Assembly: GCA_025927665.1 (NCBI GenBank)
Contig: JAICKZ010000021.1
Span: 1 to 18,088 of the forward strand
Source: Steroidobacteraceae bacterium
GTDB taxonomy: Bacteria; Pseudomonadota; Gammaproteobacteria; Steroidobacterales; Steroidobacteraceae
Direction: 5' to 3'
Length of the DNA: 18,088 bases
The stretch's first letter is position 1. Each line of letters opens with the position of its first letter. Shown in pieces: positions 1 to 7,592 of the stretch. Made by a program: the position numbers and the translations under genes. The notes beneath the pieces were generated by a model that was not told the origin of the DNA, ran no database searches, and saw only the letters and a list, made by a program, of their open reading frames with translations.

Positions 1-828
1 GCAGGAACCTACGCGGGAACGCAAGTTGTTACGATTTCAGATTCTTCTCCGAGTGCAGTAATTTGCTACAACAGTACTGGCGCTCCAGCAACAAACGGAC
101 CAACCGGTTGCACAAGTGGCACACTTTATACGGGAGCTATCTCTGTGCCTTCTGGCGAAACTCTCTACGCAGTCGCTGGGGGAGCAGGCTATGGTGATAG
201 CATAGTAGGTTCGTCAGCCTACAAAATCGGTTCGACCGCTTCGCAGCCGACGTTCCTTCCGGCATCAGGGACCTATCAAGGTAATCAAACCGTGTTTCTC
301 ACGTCTGCACAGGGATCAGTCATCTGCTACAACACGACCGGTTCCCCAGCAACAAATGGTTCTACAGGCTGCACCAAAGGTACGCTCTATACAGCTCCTA
401 TTACCGTTTCTTCAAATGAGACCATATATGCAACCTCAGGAGGGAGCGGATTCAGCGACAGTGCGGTGAGCGCAGCAGCATATGTGATAAGCCCATATGC
501 AACAACCTATTCAGGCAAGCTATATACACCTGCGAATAGCCCTACATTTTCTCCCTTACCCGAAACTTATTCGGGTACACAAATGATCACCATTTCGACC
601 ACAACCCCAGATGCATATATCTGTTATGTTTTGTCGACAACAACACCGGCGCTTTTACCTGAGCCAGATAGTTTGGGTGGATGTTCTGTGGGTACACTTT
701 ACTCAAGCCCAATCATCGTATCATCGAACCAAACTGTTTATGCTGCGGCTGGCACCAAAGTCGGATCGTTTATTAACGGCAGCGGCCCACCAAGTTCTGT
801 TGCCACAGGAACTTACGTAATTAACTGA
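1..828 (+). CDS. C-terminal part of a repeat protein with chitobiase C-terminal-like (CHB_HEX_C) beta domains, 5' truncated
   Basis: The frame is open from base 1 to the TGA at 826-828, so the gene begins upstream of the window; the ATG at 145 is inside a repeat and is not the start. About 275 residues are visible, built from three repeats of the pattern GTY.G.Q.V.I...........ICY....GC..GTLYT.PI.VSS.ETIYA.AGG.G..DS. The ICY motifs lie at about 61, 322 and 619, giving periods of 87 and 99 codons. This matches the chitobiase/beta-hexosaminidase C-terminal fold found in tandem in large secreted or surface proteins. Each repeat has two Cys, 15 residues apart in repeats 1 and 2 and 20 apart in repeat 3, suggesting a disulfide and export. 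The composition is rich in Ser, Thr, Gly and Tyr. The protein ends right after the last repeat, with no sorting signal or helix. A role in adhesion or glycan binding is inference only. Confidence 0.8.
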   Translation, partial: AGTYAGTQVVTISDSSPSAVICYNSTGAPATNGPTGCTSGTLYTGAISVPSGETLYAVAGGAGYGDSIVGSSAYKIGSTASQPTFLPASGTYQGNQTVFLTSAQGSVICYNTTGSPATNGSTGCTKGTLYTAPITVSSNETIYATSGGSGFSDSAVSAAAYVISPYATTYSGKLYTPANSPTFSPLPETYSGTQMITISTTTPDAYICYVLSTTTPALLPEPDSLGGCSVGTLYSSPIIVSSNQTVYAAAGTKVGSFINGSGPPSSVATGTYVIN

Positions 829-1240
829 CCTCAGGGCTCGCTCTGATTGTCGTCTTCGGTTGTCGATGCACGCTGAGCTGCCGTTGTTATCATCGTGATG
901 CTGAGTGCGCTCCTTGAATAGCGGCCATCGTGTTGGATTGCGCCGCTGCTCTCGGCGCCGCTTCATAAGATATGCTTATCTGACATGCTTGTTCGCCGAA
1001 TGCTTTGTGCTGATGGTTATCAAAAAAATATCTTGTCGATGATTGCTCGTTAAAGCGGCGTGATAAAACATGTTGGACGTAAAGACAAGGTTGAGATCTC
1101 TCCTTGCATCTGTATATTGACTGAACGCAAATGAAATAAGGAGTGTGCTTATGCTTAGACATTGATCGACCCATAAACGCGCTCATGCACACAAACTATG
1201 ATCTCTTGGCTGTCAAATACTTGGACATACCATCACCACA
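829..1240. other. intergenic stretch without a supported gene
   Basis: Open frames here, mostly on the minus strand, have low-complexity or Arg/His-rich translations that resemble no family. A good Shine-Dalgarno (AAGGAG at 1137-1142) precedes an ATG at 1151, but that frame stops after four codons, so it may be a gene remnant. A TTGACT at about 1115 could be a -35 box, but no convincing -10 follows. The small inverted repeat AGATA/TATCT at 968-981 is too short to interpret. No clear terminator for the upstream repeat protein was found. Confidence 0.4.
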
Positions 1241-2149
1241 ATGCAAACCGTGAAAGTTAACAACATCGAATTGGCGTATGACAGTTTTGGTGATGAGTCT
1301 GCTGAGGCAATTCTTTTGATCTCAGGGCTTGGAACGCAGATGATTCGTTAGACCGTCCCGTTTTGCCAGCAATTGGCAACGCAAGGCTATCGAGTGATCC
1401 GCTTCGATAACCGTGACGCCGGATGCTCAATGCATTTCAGTGAATACACAATGCCGGATTTTAGTTCACTGATAGCCACACTCATGGCCGGGCAACGCTC
1501 GGACGTGCCCTATAGTCTTTATGATATGGCCGCCGATGCCATCGGTCTGCTTGATGTTCTGTCCATTGATCGTGCACATATCGTTGGTCGATCGATGGGT
1601 GGCATGATCGCGCAGATCATGGCGAGTGAGTATCCAGCACGAGTCTTGTCGCTTACCTCGATCATGTCGAGCACCGGCAATCCAGCCCTGCCGACGGCAG
1701 CGCCCGATGTCATGGCAATGATGATGCGTCAGCCACCAGATCCTCTCTCGGATGAGGCGGGATTTTTGGAACACAATGTGAGCTTCGCGCGGCGCATCAG
1801 TGGGCCAGGCCTTCCATTTGATGAAGAGGCTCATCGTCTTCTGATTCGGGAAGAACTCCGACGTGCTCACAACTCTGGTGGCATCGTGAGACAGATTGCT
1901 GCGATAGCGGTGACCGGTGATCTACGTGCGCGACTCACAACCATCGCGGTGCCCACGCTCATCATCCATGGCGCAGATGATCCGCTCATTCTCCCTGCTT
2001 GTGGAAAAGATACTGCCGCCTCGATCCCGAATGCAGAACTCATGCTGATCGATGGCATGGGACATGATTTACCACCTGCCCGCTACGAAATGGTCGTGAA
2101 GGCGATCGATCAAATTGCACGACGCGGAAGGATCAAGGTTGAGTCGTAG
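1241..2149 (+). pseudogene. alpha/beta hydrolase with an in-frame TAG at codon 37
   Basis: From the ATG at 1241 the frame reads MQTVKVNNIELAYDSFGDE...LLISGLGTQMIR, meets TAG at 1349-1351, then continues in the same frame as TVPFCQQLATQGYRVIRFDNRDAGCS to the TAG at 2147-2149. Related hydrolases (esterase/haloperoxidase-like, PF00561/PF12697) usually have Trp where the TAG sits, so TGG to TAG is the simplest explanation. The rest is intact: nucleophile elbow GRSMGG with Ser118, acid in HGADDPLI (Asp246/247) and His275 in GMGHDLP, counting the stop as a codon. Full length would be about 302 residues. Restart at the TTG at 1373 would give 258 residues lacking the first strands and the oxyanion-loop segment (SGLG), so probably not a folded enzyme. 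Substrate unknown. A sequencing error, a recent nonsense mutation or stop-codon readthrough all fit. Confidence 0.8.
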
Positions 2150-2573
2150 TGCCTAAGACAAATCGAACCGGATGTTCTTCGTTAGTTAATTCGCATGCAA
2201 TCATCAAGAGATGGAAGTATTTGCATGGCTTGTGCGCCTTCGACATTTACCTTGGGATCAAATGATTTTAAGTTTACTTACGTAGACGAACAACAGCGGG
2301 CTTGGAATTAAAAAAGACGTGCTGCGGAGGACGCCATCCATGCCAGAAATGCTGCTGGCCAAGTTTGCGCAAGCGTGTTGATCTGATGATGCGAGCATGG
2401 CCGCGACGCCAGACGGAAAACGAATAAGAGTTATGCCATCAATGAATCGGATTCGCTGCGGTCTCTCTCTTACACAGACACGCGATTCACGCTTCGCTTG
2501 CGAATCTATCCACTGATTGAAAATCGATTAGAAGGCTTGGAGCAGAATAGAGATATTCTAATGATTAAGAGTA
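2150..2573. other. gene-poor stretch, possibly decayed sequence
   Basis: No frame has a recognisable product. GGAGG at 2326-2330 precedes an ATG at 2340, but the frame ends after 13 codons (MPEMLLAKFAQAC); it stays open after that TGA for about 44 more codons with no family resemblance. Near 2544-2559 the arms AGAATA/TATTCT enclose a GAGA loop just beyond the end of the minus-strand lipoprotein gene. It is a weak hairpin without a T tract, so I do not call it a terminator. Confidence 0.35.
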
Positions 2574-4385
2574 TCAATTGATGGCGATGGGTACGTTGGT
2601 CACACTACCGTTACGCACATCAATTGCCGCTGGAAATGTTTGACGTTGCAAGGTACCGGCAGGATCTTGTGAATTCCATACACGCACTGAAACATCATAA
2701 ATACCTGTTGCAAACGATGCAGTGGAATGGCCACCTGGTAATCCATTGACGATGACATTGCCCCCAGTTGCGTTTGTAAGTGCAATATCCAATGATGAAG
2801 TTGCAACGATACTGCCATCGCGGCTAACGATTAGCTGCCCTCGATTATACGAACCGACACTGCTATGAGTGATGATCAACGATGCAGAGTCGTTACTGGC
2901 ATTGGTCACCATCACAAGTGGCGCTGGTTTAACCAACGTCGTATTGCCGGAAGCTGGGGCGACTGCCGTAAATGTTCCGTCGTTGAAAAAGCTTGCGGAA
3001 GCCGCGACCGAGTAAGACCCGGTGCCTTCGACCGGCGTAACATTGGTGAGAGTAATCGCTGTGCCATCGACAACGTACGAACCCGTTTGAACAACACCGG
3101 ACGAGGCCATTAGGTTTGTTTGCATTACTATATTGAATGGATCAATCACACTTTGCTCGATAACGTATGGAATCTCTCCAGTGCCGGGAAGAGTTTGATA
3201 CAGCGATACAATCGATCCAGCAGGCAGCGTCGTAGTTGGGTCAAGATTGATGGCATATGGAGTGGCGGGCAGAGGAATCAAAGTGCCTACGGAAGTGGCG
3301 GCTGTACCCGTGGTTAGTACTGTAGTAGTGGAGGCAGTAGTGGTGGAGGAAGTGGAGGACGATGTGCTTGCACTAGCACTTGTGCCGTCGCGCTTAACTT
3401 GTACGCCTTTAATAATCATGGTTTCAATACCAGCGCCATGTATTACGACATCATAAGTGGTCGGGTTATTTGTGGAATCATTTGCTGGCAATGGATATAG
3501 CAGGAACGTACCATCCGCACGCACTGGCGCATTAATCACCACGACATGCCGACTGCTGTCCGGACTTATTGTTTCTGCAGTTGCGACAATATTGAGTCGA
3601 GCGGATGCGTTGGTGATGTTCACTAAGTTGGTAAGTGTCAATGTACCTGAAATACCGCCTGATCTTGCAAGATCGAACGCTTGTGCATGTGAATTCAATA
3701 CTGCACCGAGCTGTGAATCGTAAGTGAACAATGCAATATCGGTAGCAGCATTAAAATTAACAGCGAAATTGACAACGGTTGGCGCGGAGTTGGTGCCCAA
3801 CCCAAGCCCCGTTGATCCACTATTTATGCCCGTTGAGTTGCCGGTACCATCTGTCGAATTGGTAGATGTTGACGCAACTGGCGCCGCTGCGCCGCCAAAA
3901 GGAACCTGCAAATCACCTTGTGCACCAATACCGTTTTCAGGATTGAGTATTTCCAGTGGCAACTGATGGGACACACTGGCCGTATCTACCACATCTACAT
4001 AGTCAACTTCATTGTTGAATGAAGCTCCCGCCAATTTTGCGGAGTCCGTTAGCGTCGAAGTGGTATCAACGGGAATCAAACGTATTTGCGCATAGTTTCC
4101 TGAGGTTAATCTCAGGCTACCTATTAATCTTGTAAGTGCACCGTTAGAGCTATTAACCAGATCTATTGTAACTGGTTGGCTTAATGTGAACTTCGACCAG
4201 CTTGCATCACCTGGCTGTGCGGTTGCGCTCGCGTTTAACCAAACCTGATTAATGGTTAAGTACACATGGGTGTATTGGGGCGGCGTACTTCCCGTCGCGC
4301 TTACATAAGTACGTGTCGAGCAGCCGCAAACCATTGCAATCAACAACAAAATGCCCGCTTTCTTTAATACGCTCATGCAAGTCAT
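2574..4385 (-). CDS. DUF4382-type secreted lipoprotein, function unknown
   Basis: The start is the ATG at 4385, because AGGTGAGG ends six bases before it; a GTG at 4397 and an ATG at 4376 are alternatives. The product has about 603 residues. It opens with a lipoprotein signal: a Lys pair, the hydrophobic stretch AGILLLIAMV, then VCGC, the last Cys being the probable lipidation site. The following region (YTHVYLTINQVWLNAS... through roughly residue 150) matches the pattern of DUF4382 domains, including the SLRLTSGNYAQIRL strand typical of these proteins. A Gly/Ser/Asn-rich linker, a beta-rich middle and a Ser/Thr run (near residues 340-365) follow, then a C-terminal half of beta-type sequence ending in a bacterial-Ig-like segment (YDVSVRVWNSQ). 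It lies 33 bases after folK on the same strand, but its role has no evident link to folate. Envelope location is inferred from the signal; ligand unknown. Confidence 0.75.
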   Translation of the reverse strand: MTCMSVLKKAGILLLIAMVCGCSTRTYVSATGSTPPQYTHVYLTINQVWLNASATAQPGDASWSKFTLSQPVTIDLVNSSNGALTRLIGSLRLTSGNYAQIRLIPVDTTSTLTDSAKLAGASFNNEVDYVDVVDTASVSHQLPLEILNPENGIGAQGDLQVPFGGAAAPVASTSTNSTDGTGNSTGINSGSTGLGLGTNSAPTVVNFAVNFNAATDIALFTYDSQLGAVLNSHAQAFDLARSGGISGTLTLTNLVNITNASARLNIVATAETISPDSSRHVVVINAPVRADGTFLLYPLPANDSTNNPTTYDVVIHGAGIETMIIKGVQVKRDGTSASASTSSSTSSTTTASTTTVLTTGTAATSVGTLIPLPATPYAINLDPTTTLPAGSIVSLYQTLPGTGEIPYVIEQSVIDPFNIVMQTNLMASSGVVQTGSYVVDGTAITLTNVTPVEGTGSYSVAASASFFNDGTFTAVAPASGNTTLVKPAPLVMVTNASNDSASLIITHSSVGSYNRGQLIVSRDGSIVATSSLDIALTNATGGNVIVNGLPGGHSTASFATGIYDVSVRVWNSQDPAGTLQRQTFPAAIDVRNGSVTNVPIAIN

Positions 4386-4418
4386 ACAATGCCTCACCTA
4401 AAGCTTGCCAGTTGTGAC

Positions 4419-4904
4419 CTAACTTAGAGCCACCGGTTCCAGCTTGTGTGTGCTTTGTCCAAACTCTTTCCACAAGTCGCCCATGGTTTGTTTCAACGTT
4501 GGGTGAAGCCGATTGGGTGCAATTTCTGCCAGAGGTCCTAACATGTAGGTACGCTTGACCAGATCAGGTCGAGGTAACGTGACAGCAGGTGTGGAACACA
4601 CCATGTCACCAAACATCAGCAGATCCAGATCCAGCGTGCGTGGTGCTAATTTCGGCGCCTTGCGTGGACGACCACATAGTCCTTCCACTGCTTGCAGAAT
4701 TGACAGCACTTCAGTCAACGTGAGTTCGGTTTCAAAGCCGATAACCATGTTGATAAATTCGGCACCTTCAAATCCTTGTGATTCATTACGGTACGCGCGC
4801 GAAGCGGTGAACGATCCAATACGTCGCTTTAATGCGGACAGCGCAGTGGTAATGTTCTGTTGCGGATCAATGTTACTACCCACGGATACAAATACGTCTG
4901 GCAT
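4419..4904 (-). CDS. folK: 2-amino-4-hydroxy-6-hydroxymethyldihydropteridine pyrophosphokinase (HPPK)
   Basis: This enzyme transfers pyrophosphate from ATP to 6-hydroxymethyl-dihydropterin, the step before dihydropteroate synthase in folate synthesis, in the cytoplasm. The 161-residue product is a normal length for HPPK. It shows the N-terminal VSVGSNIDP motif (residues 6-14), the YRNESQGFEGAEFINMV pterin-binding region (38-54), and the signature RTLDLDLLMFGD (89-100) with Asp92 and Asp94 placed to bind magnesium. LPRPDLVKRTYMLGPLAEIAP follows, as expected of the family. AGAGAA about six bases before the ATG serves as ribosome binding site. It follows folB by 58 bases, so two folate genes lie together downstream of tsaD. 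Confidence 0.95.
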   Translation of the reverse strand: MPDVFVSVGSNIDPQQNITTALSALKRRIGSFTASRAYRNESQGFEGAEFINMVIGFETELTLTEVLSILQAVEGLCGRPRKAPKLAPRTLDLDLLMFGDMVCSTPAVTLPRPDLVKRTYMLGPLAEIAPNRLHPTLKQTMGDLWKEFGQSTHKLEPVALS

Positions 4905-4962
4905 TGCAATTCTCTAGTGTTAGTAAATTCTGGTTAACCGTAGTTAACGAAAAAGATTTAAA

Positions 4963-5337
4963 TCAGGCAGCATAGTCTGCACTAGTCCGTTCAATGATGA
5001 TACCCACATCTTGCGAATTACGAATGGCACCTTTCTTGTTCAAACGTACACGTACCCATGAAACCGCAAACTCAGTGACAATAATACGTGCAATATTTTC
5101 AGTCAGGGTCTCTATCAACTGGAAGTGTGATTCTTCTACAAAACTTAGTAATCGTTTGCTTACTTTTTTGTAATCAACAGTATCGTCAATGTGATCCGTA
5201 CGCGCGGCCTTGCGGATATCGCATGCCATTTCCAGATCAATGATCACCGGCTGTTTTACCTGGCGTTCCCAGTCCCAAATACCAACAATGCACTCGGTGC
5301 GCAGTGCGGTAAGAAAAATTTTGTCTGTCATGATCAT
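4963..5337 (-). CDS. folB: dihydroneopterin aldolase
   Basis: FolB converts 7,8-dihydroneopterin to 6-hydroxymethyl-dihydropterin and glycolaldehyde, giving the substrate for the adjacent folK product. The 124 residues align over the whole E. coli FolB fold: IVGIWDWERQVKQPVIIDLEM at the N-terminus, FQLIETLTENIA with the pterin-binding Glu (Glu76), VRVRLNKKGAI with the catalytic Lys (Lys101 by alignment) and the closing VGIIIER. Two ATGs are close together (5337 and 5331); no strong Shine-Dalgarno decides between them, and starting at 5331 would remove only MI. The gene begins 13 bases after the tsaD stop, so co-transcription with tsaD is likely. Confidence 0.93.
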   Translation of the reverse strand: MIMTDKIFLTALRTECIVGIWDWERQVKQPVIIDLEMACDIRKAARTDHIDDTVDYKKVSKRLLSFVEESHFQLIETLTENIARIIVTEFAVSWVRVRLNKKGAIRNSQDVGIIIERTSADYAA

Positions 5338-5350
5338 TGTTTACGTAGGC

Positions 5351-6382
5351 TTACTCAAATTTATCGGAGGAAGGCGGTTGCAAATTACTGATCGGCCAAC
5401 GGGCCGTGGCGCGAATGGCAAGGTCATCTTTCTCACCTAGCAATAGTCTTTGGCATCCCGCATAGGCAATCATTGCTGCGTTGTCAGTGCAAAATTCGGG
5501 ACGCGGATAACAAACCTGAACACCGCGTTGTTTGCCCAGCTCAAGCAGGCGCGTCCGCAAACGCCGATTGGCACCTACGCCTCCGGCAACCACTAACGTG
5601 GTGGCCGCGCATGAATTGAGTGCGCGCGCGCATTTGGTGGCTAATGTTTCAACGACTGCATCTTGAAAGCAACAGGCAATGTCTGCTTTGGTTGCATCGT
5701 TCAGTTCGGCGTTTCGTGCAGCCAATACGACCGCGGTCTTAAGGCCACTAAAACTAAAATCTAATCCAGGTCTATCCAGCATAGGTTTGGGAAATTTGTA
5801 GCGATCGGAATGCCCAACTTCGGCAAGCTTTGCCAGTGCCGGACCACCGGGATAACCCAATCCCAGTACTTTGGCAGTTTTGTCAAAGGCTTCGCCAGCG
5901 GCGTCATCCAAGGTACTGCCCAAGATTTCGTAATGACCCAACGATCGAACTGATGCTAATAAGGTATGCCCACCTGATACCAGCAACGCAATGAATGGAT
6001 ACTTAGGTGGCTCGGGTTCTAACATTGGCGCCAATAAATGACCTTCCAGATGATGTATGCCAAGTGCCGGGATGCCTCGCGCAAATGCAAAGCTGCGTGC
6101 GACCGCCGCGCCTACCAGTAAAGCGCCGATTAATCCGGGACCTGCGGTATAAGTTACGGCGTCCAATTGATCTTTTTCCATCTGACTTTCTTGCAACGCT
6201 GCGGTAATGAGTGGCAATAATTTGCGAACATGATCGCGAGCAGCAAGCTCTGGCACCACTCCGCCATAGGCGGCGTGTAACATGATTTGTGAATAAAGCT
6301 GGTGCGCAAGCAGTCCGCGGTCGCTGTCGTAAACAGCTACCGCACATTCATCGCAGGAGGTTTCAATGCCAAGTACACGCAT
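5351..6382 (-). CDS. tsaD: tRNA N6-adenosine threonylcarbamoyltransferase
   Basis: TsaD, with TsaB and TsaE, transfers the threonylcarbamoyl group to A37 of tRNAs that read ANN codons (t6A). The 343-residue product begins MRVLGIETSCDECAVAVYD, typical of the ASKHA-fold family. It has GGVVPELAARDHV at 40-52, the metal-binding pair in HHLEGH (His111 and His115, same numbering as E. coli), SGGHT in the nucleotide-binding region, GEAFDKTAKVLGLGYPGGP, and the second metal-site Asp in CTDNAAMIAYAG near the C-terminus. Length and motifs are normal. It is divergent from rpsU, the arrangement common in gammaproteobacteria, and is probably the first gene of a tsaD-folB-folK unit. No plsY-like gene lies between it and folB. 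Confidence 0.97.
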   Translation of the reverse strand: MRVLGIETSCDECAVAVYDSDRGLLAHQLYSQIMLHAAYGGVVPELAARDHVRKLLPLITAALQESQMEKDQLDAVTYTAGPGLIGALLVGAAVARSFAFARGIPALGIHHLEGHLLAPMLEPEPPKYPFIALLVSGGHTLLASVRSLGHYEILGSTLDDAAGEAFDKTAKVLGLGYPGGPALAKLAEVGHSDRYKFPKPMLDRPGLDFSFSGLKTAVVLAARNAELNDATKADIACCFQDAVVETLATKCARALNSCAATTLVVAGGVGANRRLRTRLLELGKQRGVQVCYPRPEFCTDNAAMIAYAGCQRLLLGEKDDLAIRATARWPISNLQPPSSDKFE

Positions 6383-6554
6383 GCAGCGGAGTACTTTACC
6401 CCAGATTTATGCATTTCCTTTGCTTTTCCATGTCGTCGTCATTAAACTCCCGCGCTCTTTTTCCTTGGCGGAGTGAAGATTTTCGCTCGCCGATGAAATA
6501 AAAACCAGTTTTGATCCTGTTGGCTTCTATTAATTTCTAGAGTTCGAGGTTGCG

Positions 6555-6797
6555 ATGCCTAGCGTTCGCGTGCGAGAAAATGAGTATTTTGATGCAGCTC
6601 TGCGGCGTTTTAAACGCGCCTGTGAGAAAGCTGGCGTATTGACCGAACTGCGTCGCCGTGAGTTTTATGAAAAACCCACTCAGGAGCGCAAGCGCAAAAA
6701 AGCAGCTGCCGTGAAGCGTCATATGAAGCGCAGCAATCGCCCAACCGGGCGCCCTGGCAGTGCTGCACCGCGTCCGGCTGCACGTTCTGCCAATTAA
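6555..6797 (+). CDS. rpsU: 30S ribosomal protein S21
   Basis: S21 is a small basic protein of the 30S platform that helps start translation. The 80-residue product MPSVRVRENEYFDAALRRFKRACEKAG... contains the conserved EKAGVLTELRRREFYEKPTQERKRKKAAAVKR stretch. It is about nine residues longer than the E. coli protein because of a basic, Pro/Ala-rich tail (RPTGRPGSAAPRPAARSAN). GAGG at 6546-6549, five bases before the ATG, is a good ribosome binding site. It is the first gene of the macromolecular synthesis operon; the promoter must lie in the 172 bases shared with tsaD, but I could not pick convincing boxes. Confidence 0.97.
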   Translation: MPSVRVRENEYFDAALRRFKRACEKAGVLTELRRREFYEKPTQERKRKKAAAVKRHMKRSNRPTGRPGSAAPRPAARSAN

Positions 6798-6815
6798 CCG
6801 ATATTGTTTGCGCAC

Positions 6816-7262
6816 ATGTCATTAAAAGAACGCATTACTGAAGACATGAAAGCCGCAATGCGTGCTAAGGAGTCTGAGCGGCTGGGCAATATTCGCATGT
6901 TACAAGCTGCGATTAAGCAACGCGAAGTTGATGAACGAATCACACTGGATGATGCTCAGATATTGAGTGTGATTGAAAAAATGATAAAGACCCGCAAGGA
7001 AGCTGCAGAGCAATTCCGGAATGCGGGTCGTGACGATTTAGTCGCAAAGGAAAGCAGCGAAATCACTCAACTTCAGGCTTATCTACCGGCACAGCTGGCG
7101 GCAAGTGAACTCGAAGCCTTGATTGCTGCAGCAATTACTTCTACCGGTGCAACTTCCATCAAAGACATGGGCAAAGTAATGGCCATCGTGAAGCTTCAGG
7201 CCGCTGGTCGCGCCGATATGGGCGCCGTCGGCGCAATCATCAAAGCCAGGCTCGGCGGATAA
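6816..7262 (+). CDS. yqeY: GatB/YqeY domain protein
   Basis: The start is the ATG at 6816 (MSLKERITEDMKAAMRAKES), which fits the family; a TTG at 6804 in the same frame would add four residues. The 148-residue product is related to the C-terminal tail domain of the GatB subunit of the tRNA amidotransferase and may bind RNA or tRNA, but the free-standing protein's job is not settled. Family features include RLGNIRMLQAAIKQREVDER, IEKMIKTRKEAAEQF, LQAYLPAQL and the Gly-rich end SIKDMGKVMAIVK...GRADMGAVGAIIKARL. It follows rpsU by 18 bases and is surely co-transcribed, as in many gammaproteobacteria where yqeY sits between rpsU and dnaG. Confidence 0.93.
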   Translation: MSLKERITEDMKAAMRAKESERLGNIRMLQAAIKQREVDERITLDDAQILSVIEKMIKTRKEAAEQFRNAGRDDLVAKESSEITQLQAYLPAQLAASELEALIAAAITSTGATSIKDMGKVMAIVKLQAAGRADMGAVGAIIKARLGG

Positions 7263-7592
7263 TTTCTGACCATAAGATATAAGCATGAGCGTTGCTATGC
7301 TCCTGCTTCCACCGCGTGCTGCGTGGCATCCTTAGTCAAAACATCGCTCGATCTTTTGAGATAAAAAATTCAGACTTGTTATCGCCGTTGCTTTTCGCAA
7401 TTTTCATCATTCCCGCACATTCACCTTATCAGCTCTGCATTGATGCTGTTGCAATAATTTGCAAGTTAATGACACATACATGCCATAAAATTGAATTGTT
7501 GCTTGAAACAATCGGCGTTGAATATCGAATGATGCGAGGATCATAAACTCAACTTATACTTACAACAATTTATTAGGACAGTTGTAGCAACA
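7263..7592. other. 330-base gap between yqeY and the epimerase gene
   Basis: I see no supported gene. A frame from TTG 7292 to 7546 stays open for 84 codons but has no recognisable motif and no ribosome binding site. A short imperfect hairpin (AGCATGAGC 7282-7290, loop GTT, GCTATGCT 7294-7301) follows yqeY without a T tract, so it is at best a weak processing or attenuation site. TATACT at 7555-7560 could be a -10 box for the epimerase, but the -35 position is poor. The arms TACAAC (7561-7566) and GTTGTA (7581-7586) enclose the AGGA that would be the epimerase ribosome binding site. The size of the gap suggests the downstream genes have their own promoter. Confidence 0.35.

Noticed and set aside
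968..981. AGATA/TATCT inverted repeat
   Set aside because: Five-base arms are expected by chance at this scale and no gene signal is attached.
890..1192. 100-codon minus-strand frame in the gap after the repeat protein
   Set aside because: The translation is rich in Arg, His, Cys and Ser without domain features, and there is no start signal.
1373..2149. Shorter intact hydrolase starting at TTG 1373
   Set aside because: This would drop the N-terminal strands and the SGLG oxyanion segment that are present in frame upstream, so a broken longer gene explains the sequence better.
2340..2381. 13-codon frame after a GGAGG box
   Set aside because: The peptide has no helix or motif of note and the region shows no other sign of a gene; kept only as a remark on possible decay.
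3457..3966. Plus-strand frames opposite the DUF4382 lipoprotein
   Set aside because: They are antisense shadows of a gene with a clear signal peptide and ribosome binding site on the minus strand.
7292..7546. 84-codon plus-strand frame between yqeY and the epimerase
   Set aside because: TTG start, no ribosome binding site, no recognisable motif, and its composition is like random AT-rich sequence.
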